64,000 nt of DNA from Stomoxys calcitrans (lineage: Eukaryota; Arthropoda; Insecta; Diptera; Muscidae): assembly GCF_963082655.1 (NCBI RefSeq), contig NC_081552.1, forward strand, positions 55,764,286 to 55,828,285, written 5' to 3'. The translations under genes were made by a program, and so were the position numbers. This document shows positions 34,471 through 46,497 of the stretch, piece by piece; positions within the stretch are counted from its first letter, which is position 1, and every line of letters begins with the position of its first letter. The notes beneath the pieces were generated by a model that was not told where the DNA came from, ran no database searches, and saw only the letters and a program-made list of their open reading frames with translations.

Positions 34471-35762
34471 CCATATATGCGTTTGACTCGATTTTAACTT
34501 TTACAGCTTCTGTAAGCGCATTTATCAACCGATCTTCTCTAAAATTCTCAGAATCCTTTCCTTTGCGACTAGCAAAACATGTCCAGAATAAAGTCAAAAT
34601 CGGTTCGGATTTAGATATAGCCCCCATATATATGTTCGTGTAGCAATAATGCAATAAAATGGTTATTATCACCGATTAAAACAAAATGTTGCACATCAGA
34701 TTCTCTTAAAGCTTTCGACATTTTCGGTGAATTTCATATGAATTGGTTTAGATTTAGATCAGTGATGGACACACTAACACTCTTTTAAAGACCAAAATGT
34801 GTTTATGTGCGTTTTGCCAAACATCAACTAAATGAAAAAGCTTTCGAATAGAGGCAGCCGAACGAAACCACACGAAGTTGTTTATACTGTCCGTGAGCTT
34901 AAATGTATCACCCGAATTTCAATTCTATAGCCTCTTTGAGCGCATTTATCAATCGATCTAATCAAAATTTTGCACAATGTCTTTTGCCATGACTTCCACT
35001 ATGTGTACATGCAAATGTAAATTTTGCCCACAAACATTCCACTAAGGGGCACAGGGGCAAACTTCTCACATATCAATGAGTGCAGTCCGATTCAAGTTTA
35101 AGCTCAATGATAAGGGGCCTCCTTTTTATAGCCGAGTCCGACCGGCGTGCCGCAGTGCGATACATGGCGTAGTACCTCACAAATGTCGCCAGCATTAGGA
35201 GGGGAAAACCACCGCTGAAAATTTTTTCTGATAGTCTCGCCAGGATTCGAACCCAGGCGTTCAGAGTGATAGGCGGACATGCTAACCTCTGCGCTACGGA
35301 AGCCTCCATACTATGTGTACATATGTGTACATAGTAAACTATGTGTACATAGTTTGGGTAAATCGGTGCAGATTTGGATATAGCTCCCAGATATGTGTTC
35401 ATCCGATTTTGACAAATACTGCAATAATTTAGTCATTTGTAAACCGATCTTCACAAATTTCGGTACTAAGGATTCTTCATCTCTGGTGGACTTTGTACGA
35501 ATCTGTCCATAATTTATATATATGTGGCTCACATGTGTATGTATCTCCCGATTTTCACTTTTAAGGTCTTTGCTACCGCATTAATCATCAGATCTTTTCA
35601 CAATTTTCCACCATGATTTCCTCATGACTACAATTTGAACGGATTTTGATCGAAAATCTACATTGCAAACTTAAACAAATTTTAATTTCGACGACTATTC
35701 CCAGTGTGGTGTAGGTTATCAAAAGGTCGGCTTCGACCGACTTTATCCCGTCCTTATTTGTT
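34471..35762 (+). mobile_element. Family C element with a SINE inserted
   Basis: Monomers with catatatatgttcgt and gcgcatttatcaa, and a right end with ggtcggcttcgaccgac at 35725-35741 and cccgtccttatttg at the terminus. Segment 34765-34870 looks foreign to the family. The SINE occupies 35011-35309. Confidence 0.65.
35011..35309 (-). mobile_element. tRNA-derived SINE with 13-bp target duplication
   Basis: Direct repeats actatgtgtacat at 34998-35010 and 35310-35322 bracket it exactly. On the minus strand the 5' end has the A box tagcgcagaggt (plus 35285-35296) and the B box ggttcgaatcc (plus 35243-35253), the internal pol III promoter. The body follows, with the tail ending near aaatttacatttgc. 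The amino-acid identity of the parent tRNA is not clear. Confidence 0.88.
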
Positions 35763-36665
35763 TCTTTTATTTTTGCATTCAATATGTTATTATTATTATT
35801 TTTCCTTGTGAAAGAGCTTTGTACTTTCTTTCTATCCTGCTTCTTTAATTCTAATATTTACGGTAGGCTTCCCTAGGCCATGAAATTTTTGCTTTGCATG
35901 TCTGTCTATTGGTAAAAAATATCTAAAATATCCGACCAGTTTCTTTTGTGGTCGTATTGCTTCATGTCTTTTTTGCCAATATATTTTCATGTTTATGCAA
36001 ATTCCTTTTTGTTGTTTTGTTGGAGCCATACAAAATATGCTTATCAGCATATTTTTGAAGAGGGAACGTTTGGCAAAATTTTCTTCCAACAAGAATTCAC
36101 TGTGAAAATTAATAATTTAAAAATTTTCTTTCAATATTGAGTAGTAATAAATTCCATTCATACATACAACACAGTGTACCACATGTTTAATAAATTTAGA
36201 CTTCAATGCGTGAAGCTTTCCATTTGGTGACACAACATGAGGTGTTACTTCTTTCTACCTAAAGGTATGGGGAGATGTTTACATATTTCTCAGTGTTATT
36301 AACGTGTATTAATGGATGGGCGAATACTGGTAGTCTGGGGAACATATACTGAGAGGTAAAAAAGACTGGCGAAGAAGGCATGATATAAGGCCTTATAATA
36401 CAGTCGCGAGGCCTTGCCCATAGTTTCCCTCTTCCTTTCTTTTATCGTAGGGTGGCATTGGTGCGTAAGGCCTTGCCTCTGACGGTAACAATCACTCCTT
36501 ATGCTGTTGTGACGAAAGCAAACGAGCTTCACTGCGTAAAAGCTTCGCACAGAAGCAGGAGAGAATTATTCATAATTTCCAAAGGTATTCAAACTCATGA
36601 TACTTTGCTACTCACAGATCTCCCGAAGAACGACATCAACATGAAGGCCTCTTTATGAAATTAAA
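35763..36665. other. Unassigned AT-rich stretch
   Basis: About 900 bp with no repeat family recognised. Overlapping frames on opposite strands (35832-36092 / 35946-36140 and 36299-36550 / 36452-36658) have no domain and are not called as genes. Confidence 0.45.
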
Positions 36666-38574
36666 ACAAGTAAAAGCGTGCTAAGTTCGGCCGGGCCGAA
36701 TCTTATATACACTCCATCATGGATCGATGGATATTTGTCGAGTTCTTTTCCCGGCATCTCTTTTTAGGCAAAACAAATGAGAAAAGAAAATATTTGCTCT
36801 GCTTGCGTCTTTTATGGCACCAAAACCTAAAACCTAGATATCGGGCTATATGGCAGCTATATACACATCTGGACCGATCTGTGCGATGTTGCAGAAGTAT
36901 GTCAAGGGGTTTAACGCAACTCACTGTCCCGAGTTTCGGCAGCATCGGACAATAAATGAGCATTTTATGGGCCCAAAACCATAAATCAAAAAATCGGTCT
37001 ATATGGCAGCTATATCCAAATCTGAACCGATCTGGACCAAACTGAAGAAAGATGTCCAAGGGCCTAACACAACTCACTGTCCCAAATTTCAGCAAAATCG
37101 GACAATAAATGTGGCTTTTATGAGCCTTACACCATAAATCGGAGGATCGGTCTATATGGCAGCTATATCCAAATCTGAAGCGATCTGGACCAAACTGAAG
37201 AAAGATGTTGAAGCGCCTAACACAACTCACTGTCCCGAACTTCAGCAAAATCGGACAATAAATGTGGCTTTTATGGGCCTAACACCATAAATCGGAGGAT
37301 CGGTCTATATGGCAGCTATATCCAAATCTGAACCGATCTGGACCAAATTGAAGAAAGATGTCCAAGGGCCTAACACAACCCACTGTCCTAAATTTCAGCA
37401 AAATCGGACGATAAATGTGGCTTTTATGGGCCTAAGACCCTAAAGCGGCGGATCGGTCTATATGGGGGCTATATCAAGATATAGGCCGATATAGCCCATC
37501 TTCGAACTTAACCTGCTTATGGACAAAAAAAAAGAATCTGTGCAAAATTTCAGCTCAATATCTCTATTTTTAAAGACTGTAGCGTGATTTCAACAGACAG
37601 ACGGACGGACATGTCTAGATCGTCTTAGATTTTTACGCTGATCAAGAATATATATACTTTATAGGGTCGGAAATGGATATTTCGATGTGTTGCAAACGGA
37701 ATGACAAAATGAATATACCCCCATCCTTCGGTGGTGGGTATAAAAAGATATAAGAAAGATTTCTGCTATTAGAGCGACATCAAGATATGGTCCGGGGGCT
37801 CAAGAAGTAAAATAGAGAGATCGATTTATATGGGAGCTGTATCGGGCTATAGACCGAATCAGACCATAATAAACACGTATGTTGATGGTCATGAGAGGAT
37901 CCGTCGTACAAAAGTTCAGTCAAATAAGATGAAAATTGCGCCCTCTAAAGGCTCAAGAAGTCAAGACCCAAGATCGGTTATATGGCAGCTACATCAGGTT
38001 ATGGACCGATTTGAACCACACTTGGCACAGTTGTTGGATATCATAACAAAACACGTCATGCAAAATTTCATTCCAATCGGATAAGAATTGCGCACTCTAG
38101 AGGCTCGAGAATTCAAGACCCAAGATTGCTTTATATGGCAGCCATATCAGGTTATGAACCGATTTGAACCATACTTGACACAGTTATTGGATATCATAAG
38201 AAAACACGTCGTGCAAATTTTCATTCCAATCGGATAAGAATTGCGCACTCTAGAGGCTCAAGAAGTCAAGACCCCAGATTGGTTTATATGGCAGCTATAT
38301 CAAAACATGGACCGATATGGCCGATTTACAATACCAACCGACCTACACTAATAAGAAGTATTTGTGCAACATTTCAAGTGGCTAGCTTTACTCCTTTGGA
38401 AGTTAGCGTGGTTTCGACAGACAGACGGACGGACGGACGGACATGGCTAGATCGACATAAAATGTCGCGACGATCAAGAATATATATACTTTATGGGGTC
38501 TCAGACGAATATTTCGAATAGTTACAAACAGAATGACGAAATTAGTATACCCCCATCCTATGGTGGAGGGTATT
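36666..38574 (-). mobile_element. Family B element, reverse, interrupted by family A
   Basis: The right end acaagtaaaagcgtgctaag and palindrome at 36666-36700 continue to about 36800, and the element resumes at 37743 (gatataagaaagatttctgc) through four monomers, a GTCY tract (38418-38442) and the left end at 38574. About 25 bp of B sequence around atataagaaaagatttgctc is present on both sides of the A insert. Confidence 0.75.
36801..37742 (-). mobile_element. Family A element, reverse, nested in family B, no right end
   Basis: Four to five very regular monomers. The tcactgtccc anchors at 37075 and 37228 are 153 bases apart. The reverse head, GTCY tract and left end follow, ending at 37742. 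A 181-residue frame at 36703-37248 runs through these monomers and is not a gene. Confidence 0.8.
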
Positions 38575-39717
38575 ATAACTTAGTGAATTAGTTTGTAACA
38601 CCCAAAACGAAGAGAGATAGACCTATTGATAAGTATACCGATCGACTCAGAATCGCTTTCTGATTCGATTTTGCTATGACCTTCTGTCTGTCCGTCTGTC
38701 TGTCTGTTCGTCTGTCTGTCCGTCTATCTGTCCATGTTAATTTGTATACAAAGTACATGTCGCAGTTTTCATTCGGTCGTCTTCAGGCATGTGGTTTCGG
38801 TTTGTTAACCAATTTTCTTGAAATTTGACAGGAAGGATTTTCTTATGACTCCCGACATTACAAGTGAATTTCATTAAAATCGGTTCAGATTTGGATATAG
38901 CTTCCATATATATGTTCGTCCGATTTGCAGCAATAGTGCAATAAAATGGTCATTTGTTTCAAGATTCTCTCGAAATTTGGCAGGAAGGATTTTGTAATGA
39001 CTCACGACATTAATGTTTATTCTCATGGATATCGGTTCAGATTTAGATATAGCACTCATATGTATATCGCCCGATTTTCACTCCTAGAGTCACAGCAAGC
39101 GCATTTATTGACCCATTTTGTAAAACGCTTTCCTCGACGACCGTCACAGTATCTGAGAAGTTTGCTGAAATCGTTTCAGATTTAGGTATAGCTCCCATAT
39201 ATATGTTCGTCCGATTTTCAGAAATATTGCAAGAAAGTGCGCACATTTAACCGATTTAGCAGAAAGGATTTTCTTATGACTCTCGATATTACTGGCGAAT
39301 TTCATAGAAATCGGCCCAGTTTTAGATATAGCTGTCATATATGTACATCGACAGATTTTCACCCCAAGATCCACTGCAGGTTCAGAATTTGATATAGCTC
39401 CCATTTATATATGTTCGTCAGATTTTGGGTAATTTGCAATAATGTTGTCATTTTTCACCCGTAGTTATTACAGTTTGGACACAATCCCATGGCAGCCGGT
39501 TGTACGTACCGGATTGACCCGATGGAATCCTCCATCGGCAAGGGCTGCCGTCTCGGTGTAAAACACACTGCTACAACAACAACAACAACAACAGTTTGGA
39601 CATATTTGCTCGCCGGGGTCCACAGAATTGGATATAGCTCCCACTTTGTACTTATAGGGTAGGTGTAGGATATATTGCAGTCGGCAGCGGCCGACTTTTG
39701 TTCTTCCTTACTGGTTT
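38575..39717 (+). mobile_element. Family C element, left end fused to family B
   Basis: It continues from the B left terminus through attataacttagtgaattag, an extended GTCY-type tract (38682-38733), monomers with catatatatgttcgtccgat, and a right end with gtcggcagcggccgac at 39680-39695 and ttcttccttactgg. Confidence 0.7.
39482..39590 (+). mobile_element. Very short retroposon with (CAA)n tail and 12-bp target duplication
   Basis: Direct repeats acagtttggaca at 39470-39481 and 39591-39602 bracket 109 bp. The insert holds ggcagccggttgtacgtacc and ends ctacaacaacaacaacaac. A target duplication plus a simple-repeat 3' tail implies target-primed reverse transcription of an extreme 3' end. The parent LINE is not otherwise in the window. 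Confidence 0.8.
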
Positions 39718-40079
39718 ATACTTATTTTAATACATAAGTAGGATCATACATCAAATTGATATAAAATAACATAAAATAAATGTAAATGAAATCAACTGTT
39801 TTACAATGAGGATAATAATAAAATAGGAATAATTTTAATTAATTCAGTTTATTACATTTAATCATAGTCCATTAGAGATTTGGAATATTTTTTATTTACT
39901 CCTGTTTTTTAAACACAAAACAACGCAAATCACAAAAAAATTAAATGGACAACCGAACAGGTCAATTAAATTATCTAAACTTAATGGCTGAACACCTGCA
40001 TTGACACTCCAATTTTTTTCTCAAGTATTTGAATTGCCCAAAACTGGTTTATGCTCTCAATCAAAACGTAGGTTCGCCC
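39718..40079. other. Unassigned AT-rich stretch
   Basis: No repeat family or coding potential recognised. Confidence 0.45.
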
Positions 40080-40646
40080 CATGCCACTCTGGACATACAC
40101 CTAAGGCAGTAATCGGCTTGTTGTTCGCTCCAAATACTACAAAAGTAACCTCGTAAAATAAAATCTTAGTTAGGAATTCCGTGCTACTTACAAAATCCTT
40201 ACTTGTTTTCTATGCCACTCCCCTAGGTTGGTTCATGTCTGATATTGTGTCCCCACCTATGTACCGGTAGCTGTTAGCCGTGAAAGCCCGGCAATGACAT
40301 AGGAAATTCTGCAACGTCTCATCATCTTCCACGCATGCCCTACACATGCTGCCACTTGCCGCACCGATTTTACATAAGTGAGCTCGTAGTCCTATGTGTC
40401 CCGTTACGATACCGAGGGCTATACTGACATCCTGTTAACTTCCTTTCAGTAATAGCCTCGACTTCTCACGATCTGGATCTCCCCATAGAATTTTCGCCTT
40501 CCTACCAACCGTTTTACTGTTCCACTGGGTTGCATTCGTCGCCCACGCCCTTAAATCGGACTGCGTCGACCGGAAAGGCTTCGGGCTAACCAAGTCTATT
40601 GAAGGCAGTCGTCTGGCCTTCAGTGCCCAATCGTCTGCTTTCTCAT
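40080..40646 (-). mobile_element. Non-LTR retrotransposon 3' fragment
   Basis: On the minus strand this runs from the end of the RNase H region (matching 57497-57690) through the zinc-knuckle tail (matching 2800-3110) to the 3' untranslated region. Frameshifts break the frame. It links the 3' tail at 2766-3127 to the long copy at 57.5-60.4 kb as one family. Confidence 0.75.
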
Positions 40647-40657
40647 AAAACCTAAAA

Positions 40658-40757
40658 AGTATGCTCTATTTTCTGGTAGAAGAACCTCAATTTTGTTTGA
40701 AATTGCCAGTATGCTCTATTTTCTGGAAGAAGAACTCCATTTGTGTTTTGAATTGAA
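40658..40757. repeat. Two-copy 50-bp tandem duplication
   Basis: agtatgctctattttctgg followed by agaagaac recurs exactly 50 bases later (40658 and 40708). Confidence 0.85.
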
Positions 40758-41240
40758 TATCAGACCCAATATGAGAAAACCTTCGCACATGAAAAATAAC
40801 CTGTTCTTAGGCCTTACGTCGGGCCTATTTCAAGAAGGCCTAACCGTTTTTTTCCACTGGGTAGTTGCAGAGTGTTGTCTGTCTGTTTGTGTTTGAGTGT
40901 GTATTTGTCTTTTTTGTCGAAAGATTTTCAAGCATTGTGCTTGAGGCTAAGGTTCCCCAGGTTCACTTAAGGTATTCCACAAAATATGCTCCGCCGAAAT
41001 GCTTTTGAGAAAGCCAATGGCATTCATGAGTGATTTGTTCAAAATTTCATTAAAATGCCAGAATATGTGTAACGAACGAAGGTTACGTTCCGTCAAAGCT
41101 TTGTGGTTTTCCCAATTTGTGTGATAAGCGGCACACGTGTGTTTAAGGTTGATTTTTTCGTTTGTTGTTTTAGTCGCAGGATTTTAGGCTAAGAGACCTG
41201 AAATGCTTATGAAAAGATAATTACTTTATTGCGAATATAA
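40758..41240. other. Unassigned stretch
   Basis: No repeat family or convincing gene. The 67-residue frame at 40693-40896 starts in the tandem duplication and has no domain. Confidence 0.45.
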
Positions 41241-41950
41241 CAAGCAAAACGCATTAAGTTCTGCAGTGCCGAACTTTTGATACCCTCCGCCATGGATATA
41301 TTTGTTATCAAATTTATCATAACACTACTGTATCCATATAAATATCCGAATATAGTCCGATTTTAATCATTTTTAGTTCAGGAGCCGAGAAGCTCTATAC
41401 ATGTAACGGTTTGAAATTTCAGCGAAATCGGGTAATAAGTGCACCGTTCATGTGATTAAGCCCTACTTCGGATGATCGATCTAAATGACTGCTATATCTA
41501 AATATGGTCCGATTTGGATGTTGGGAGTCTTGATACAACTCACTGTTAAAAATTTCAGCGAAGTAGGGTAATGAATGCGCCCATATCCCAAAGTCGGGAG
41601 ACCGGTCAAATATGTTCCGATCTGAACCATTTCTGGTTCGGATATCGGCGGGCCTAATAGAACTCACTGTTTGGTTTTAGGCTTAAGACCCTCAATCACC
41701 AGATTCGTCTATATGGCAGCTATATCCAAATATATTTCCATTCAAGAGCATAACCTGCGTATTTTTAAAGACTGCAGCGTTATTATAACTGGCGGGCACA
41801 CGGATTGACAGATGGACAGACATACGGACATCGTTAAATTGTAGGATCCGATATATAAATTCTTTGTAGGGTTGGAAATGGATATTTCGATGTGTTACAA
41901 ACAGAATGACTAAATGAATATACCCTCATCCTCATGGTGGTGGGCATAAA
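41241..41950 (-). mobile_element. Family A-like (diverged) element, reverse
   Basis: Right end acaagcaaaacgcattaagt with gcagtgccgaacttttgata, about three monomers, a short GTCY-like tract (41805-41828), and a left end terminating near 41950 (catggtggtgggcata). Confidence 0.7.
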
Positions 41951-43102
41951 AATGTTAACGCCATAAGTTTTTGTGATGCGTGGTAATATTTTGAAAATAT
42001 AAAAAATCAAACTCACATCCTTACTTTGAAATATGGAGATTGATATGAAATGAAATATTGTTAACATTTAATGTGGATTAAAACTGGCAGAGAACACCAG
42101 CGCACCATAGTACTCTCCATCACTAGAAATTCATCTTTAGGGTATGCCCCCAGTCCTTGAATTGCTCTTAAAAGCATACCCTAACTCTAGTGAATTTCCC
42201 TCTGCTCAACATCATACGAACCATCACATGGCAAGTTGAATGAAAATTTTCTGACAGCAACTCTAGGCTACCAAATTTTAGGCCAGCAACCCAAACAAAG
42301 GCCAAACACACTGGCTAATTAAAAGTTTCTCCGGCTTTTAGAACCACCGTCTACAATTGATGCTGTCCAACAGCATCAGACATGAGGCACACGCACGCTA
42401 CCGTATTGCACCATGCCACATACACAGACCCATAGTCCTCGTTCATGTTCAGCCACCATGAAATGCGTGTCGGTCTAGGATAATAGCTATGAACAAAGCA
42501 ACAGACCCGTCTCTCCTTTAGACCCAGCATCGTAGCATAATGAAACCAAATGTTGGCTACTTAAAGTGGTAATGAACATTGTACGAGTTCTCATAAAGCA
42601 TTATGGCCAAATTTTCATGTGTATCCTGTACAGATGTTGCGGTACTCCCGCTTTCTGCTTTTGCTCCAAAGACAATGTCGCCTTGTGGTGCCGTAGAAAC
42701 ATTCGTTCTTATCAGCATGCAACAAACTTGCAGCAACAGTTTTTACATGACTTCAGGTGAACGTGTTTGTGTGGGCCTCAAAATGGCAACTAAACATGTT
42801 CTATGCCAAAGGATTTGGCCTAGGTGTTGTGAAGAAACTTTGTGGGTGGCAAGAAAAGGCAAAAGTTTTTTTGGCTCACCTGTGCAAACTCGTTTGAATC
42901 GAAGAGAAATATCTCATGAGAAACTTAGTTGAAAATTTTATTTATGCATGCTAATGCAACAGAATGTGGCAAAAGTTTTGTGTACAATATTTTCTAGAAG
43001 TCAAGTGATTTGTAAGAATTGCCCTACCTGGAGAATAAAAATTTGTTTAAGAAAATAGTAAAAAAAAAATATTTAAAATAAATCTAACATAATAACTAAA
43101 AA
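41951..43102. other. Unassigned stretch, about 1.15 kb
   Basis: No TE family recognised. Two overlapping same-strand frames (42566-42760, 42603-42932) lack domains. An 11-bp perfect stem (ttagggtatgc, 42137-42147, with 42174-42184) is present. Confidence 0.45.
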
Positions 43103-44168
43103 AACAAGTAAAAAGGCGTTAAGTTCGGCCGGGCCGAACTTTGGATACCCACCACCTCGGGTATATATATAAATCACCTTTCATCAAAATCCGGTGAAAA
43201 ATCCATACCTTATGCCCCATAGCAGCTTTATCGAAATATGTTCCGATTTGGACCAAATACTAATAAGTACAAGTCTTTGTTAAATTGTGTATAACAAATA
43301 TTGGTCCTTTTACTAGCTATATCTACAAATAAACCGATCTGAACCATATACGACGCAGATATGAAAAAGCCTAACATAAGTCACTGTGTCAAATTTCAGT
43401 GAAATCGGATCATAAATAAGCATTTTATGGGTATGGGTATGAGAGATCGGTCTATATGGCAGCTATATTCAAATCTGGGCCGATCTGGGCCAAATTAAAA
43501 AAGGACGTCGAAGAGCCTTACTAAACTCACTGTCTCAAATTTCAGCGACATCGGAAAATAAATGCGTTTTTTATGACCCCAAACCTAAAACCGAGATATC
43601 GGTCTATATGGCAGCTATATCCAAATCTGGACCGATCTGTGCAATTGATGAAGTCAAAGGGGCTTAACTTAACTCACTGTCCCAAATTTCGGCGACATCG
43701 GACAATAAATGCGCATTTTATGGGCCCAAAACCTTTAATCGAGAGATCGGACTATATGGCAGCTATATCCAAATCTGAACCGATCTGAGACAAATTGACG
43801 AATGATGTCGAAGGGCCTAACACAACTCACTGTCTCAAATGTCAGCAAAATCGGATGGGCATAAGACCCTAAATCTGAGGATCGATCTATATGGCAGCTA
43901 TATCCAAATCTGCACCGATCTGGGCCAAATTGACGAAGGATGCCGAAGGGCCTAACACAATTCACGGTACCAAATTTCAGCAAAATCCGATAATAAAAGT
44001 GGCTTTTTGGGCCTAAGACCCTAAATCGGAGGATCGGTCTATATGGGGGGTATATCAAGAAATAGTACGAACTTAACCTGCTTATGGACAAAAAAAGAAT
44101 ATGTGCAAAGCTTCAGCTCAGTATCTACATTTTTAAAGACTGTAGCGTGATTTCAACAGACGGACGGA
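43103..44168 (-). mobile_element. Family A element, reverse, left end missing
   Basis: Right end aacaagtaaaaaggcgttaa with palindrome ttcggccgggccgaa and gatacccaccacctcggg, then about five monomers and the reverse head up to the GTCY tract (cagacggacggac at 44157-44168), where it is joined to family B. Confidence 0.8.
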
Positions 44169-44825
44169 CTAGATCGTATAGGATTTGCGTCCTCTAAAGG
44201 CTTAAGAAGTCAAGACCTCAGATCGGATTATATGGCAGCTGTATCAGTTAATGAACCAATTTCACCCATACTTGGCACAGATGTTGAAAATCATAACTAA
44301 ATATCTCGTGCAAAATTTCACCCGAATCGGATAAGTATTGCGACCTCTAGTGGCTCAAGAAGTCAAGATTCAAGATCGGTTAATATGGCAGCTATATTAG
44401 GTTATGGAGCGATTTAAACCGTACATGGCACAGTTGTTGGAAGTTGCGACGAAATGCGTCATGCTAAATTTCAGCTATATCGGATAGGAATTGCGCCCTC
44501 TATAGGCTCAAAAAGTCAAGACCCAAGATTGGTTTATATGGCAGCTATATCAAAATATGGACCGATATGGCCCATTTACAATCCCAACCGACCTACACCT
44601 ATAAGAAATATTTGTGTAAAATTTCATGCGGTTAGCTATACTCCTTCGGAAGTAAGCATGCTTTCGACAGACAGACGGACGGACGGACAGACGGACTGAC
44701 ATGGCTAGATCGACATATAGCATCAAGAATATGACGACATGAAATATTCGTCTGAGACGAATATTTCAAGGAATTACAAACGGAATGACGAAATTTGTAT
44801 GCCCCCACCCTATGGTGGAGGGTCT
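44169..44825 (-). mobile_element. Family B element, reverse, right end missing
   Basis: Starts within a monomer (gcgtcctctaaaggcttaag), has three monomers, a GTCY tract (44670-44698), head and left end terminating at 44825 (tatggtggagggtcta). Confidence 0.75.
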
Positions 44826-45127
44826 AAAAATGTGGGGTATCTTTACCAATTATACAGAAACAAGAACTTTGGCAATTTTCGATTTTGAAAAAATGTGGTG
44901 TGCCCCCCACCCAAAAAAATAAAATCCTGGCTACGTCCCTGATGGGAGCTATATCCAGATCGGAATCGATTTGGTCCATTTGCAATCACCGACGATTTAC
45001 ATCAATATCAAGTATCTGTGCAAAATTTCAAGCGGCTAGCTTCATGGGGTCCTAGATCAATATTTCGAGGTGTTACAAACGGAATGACTTGTTTAGTATA
45101 CACCCATCCTATGTTGGTGGGTAAAAA
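44826..45127 (-). mobile_element. Mosaic with a decayed B left end
   Basis: 44840-44930 shares caattttcgattttg and aaaaaatgtgg with 63345-63400, so this is a further unnamed repeat. 44955-45120 is a reverse B head lacking its GTCY tract and ending in catcctatgttggtgggt. Confidence 0.5.
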
Positions 45128-46497
45128 AAATCAATTTGTGTTTGTTTGCTGATTTGTTTGTTGGTTTATTTGTTTGTTTGTTCCGTATAGACTCAAAAAC
45201 GGCTTAACCAATTTTTTTTTGAAATATCACAGATGGTGCTTAGCGATCGCGTTGTGAGTATAGGGTACTAAATTTTTGGATATCGGAAGGCGGGGCGGAC
45301 CCTCCCCTTTACCCTAATTTTAGAAATGCCAGATCTCTGAGATGGATGCAGCGATCTCAGAGAAATTTTGTAGGCCAAATTTCAGGTGGGATGCTAGGGG
45401 GTCCGCCCACCCCCAAATCCCACTGATTATATATATATATATATAGACCAATCACTACTAATTAAGTATTTAGGCGACCACCCCAGCCCCCAAAACACGC
45501 CTAATTCGGACATGGCAATATTGGGCCCATGGTCAATAAAAATAAAAGGTATTTGAGAGTAGAATACGAATCTGATATCCAAATATAGGACCAAGTGTTT
45601 GGGGGCCGTCCCTCCACCAAAACCCCCCAAAGAGGACGTATTTACAGACCATGGTAATATAGGGCTCAAACGAAAGGTCTTTGGGAGTAGAGCGCGAATC
45701 TGATATCAACATTCGGGAAAAAGTGTCTATGAAGCCACCAAACCCCCATAACAACCAACAATTTGGCAGTATTTGCTGACCATGGCAACATAGGTCTCAA
45801 ATAAAAGTTATTTAGAGTAGAGCACGAATCTGATACCAACATTCGGGAAGAGCTGTCAGCGGACGTCCACCCCCTTAGCAAACCCGAAATAGGATTTATT
45901 TACTCACCGTGACAATTATGGGCTTAAAGAGAGTGGAGCACGATGTTGATAGTTTTTAAGACCAACCCCCAAACCGGACGTATTTGCTGACTATTGCAAT
46001 AAGGAGCTCAAATGAAAGGTATTTGTGATTAGAAAACGAATTTGATATTCAATTTTGGGGTCAAGTGTGTGGCCCCCTACAACCAATGCCACTATAGGGT
46101 TCAATGAATTGATATTTGAGAGTAGAGCACGATGCTGATATATTTTCAATGCTAAGTGTTTTTGTGGGACAACCCCACTCCCCAAAACACCACTAAATCG
46201 GATATATTTATTGACTATGTCAATGTGGGGCTCAAATGAATGACACTGTGAAGTGAAGCACGAAATTGATACCCACTTTCGGAACCAATTTCCTGGGGTT
46301 CTGCCCCCATCGCAATATGGGGCACAAATAAAGGTATTAAGGAGTGAATACGAATTTGATATCCCAATGTGAGAACATGTATTTGGGGCACCGCTCCTTT
46401 CCCAAAACACCTCCCAAAGAGTACAAATTTTGACGGCCAAGTGTTTGAGGACGCCTCGTCCCATTAACTCCCCCTAAACCATTGCAATATAGTAGAG
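45128..46497 (-). mobile_element. Family D element, reverse
   Basis: TTTG end (aatttgtgtttgtttgctga), cagactcaaaaacggctta-like block, accctcccctttaccctaat, gccagatctctgagatgg, then seven to eight diverged monomers of about 130 bp. The gggcccgctcc end is missing. A (TA)n tract lies at 45427-45444. Confidence 0.65.

Noticed and set aside
35220..35300. Genuine tRNA gene
   Set aside because: The A and B boxes are present but the arms do not form a clean cloverleaf, and the unit continues into a repeated body with a target-site duplication, so it is a SINE.
36703..37248. 181-residue frame with repeated CHIDR and FGTVSCVRP blocks
   Set aside because: It is a frame through 153-bp non-coding monomers; the opposite strand is also open in places and the start and stop fall at arbitrary points of the monomers.
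33340..38100. CRISPR-like array, because of regularly spaced repeats
   Set aside because: The repeats are long contiguous tandem units in eukaryotic transposable-element DNA, without short repeat/spacer alternation or cas genes.
42137..42184. Short perfect stems here and at 48112-48152 as microRNA precursors
   Set aside because: Stems of only 11 bp, far shorter than a miRNA hairpin, and such stems are expected by chance in tens of kilobases of AT-rich sequence.
42603..42932. 109-residue frame in unique sequence as a possible gene
   Set aside because: No domain, no splice or promoter evidence visible, overlaps another frame on the same strand, and composition resembles the surroundings.
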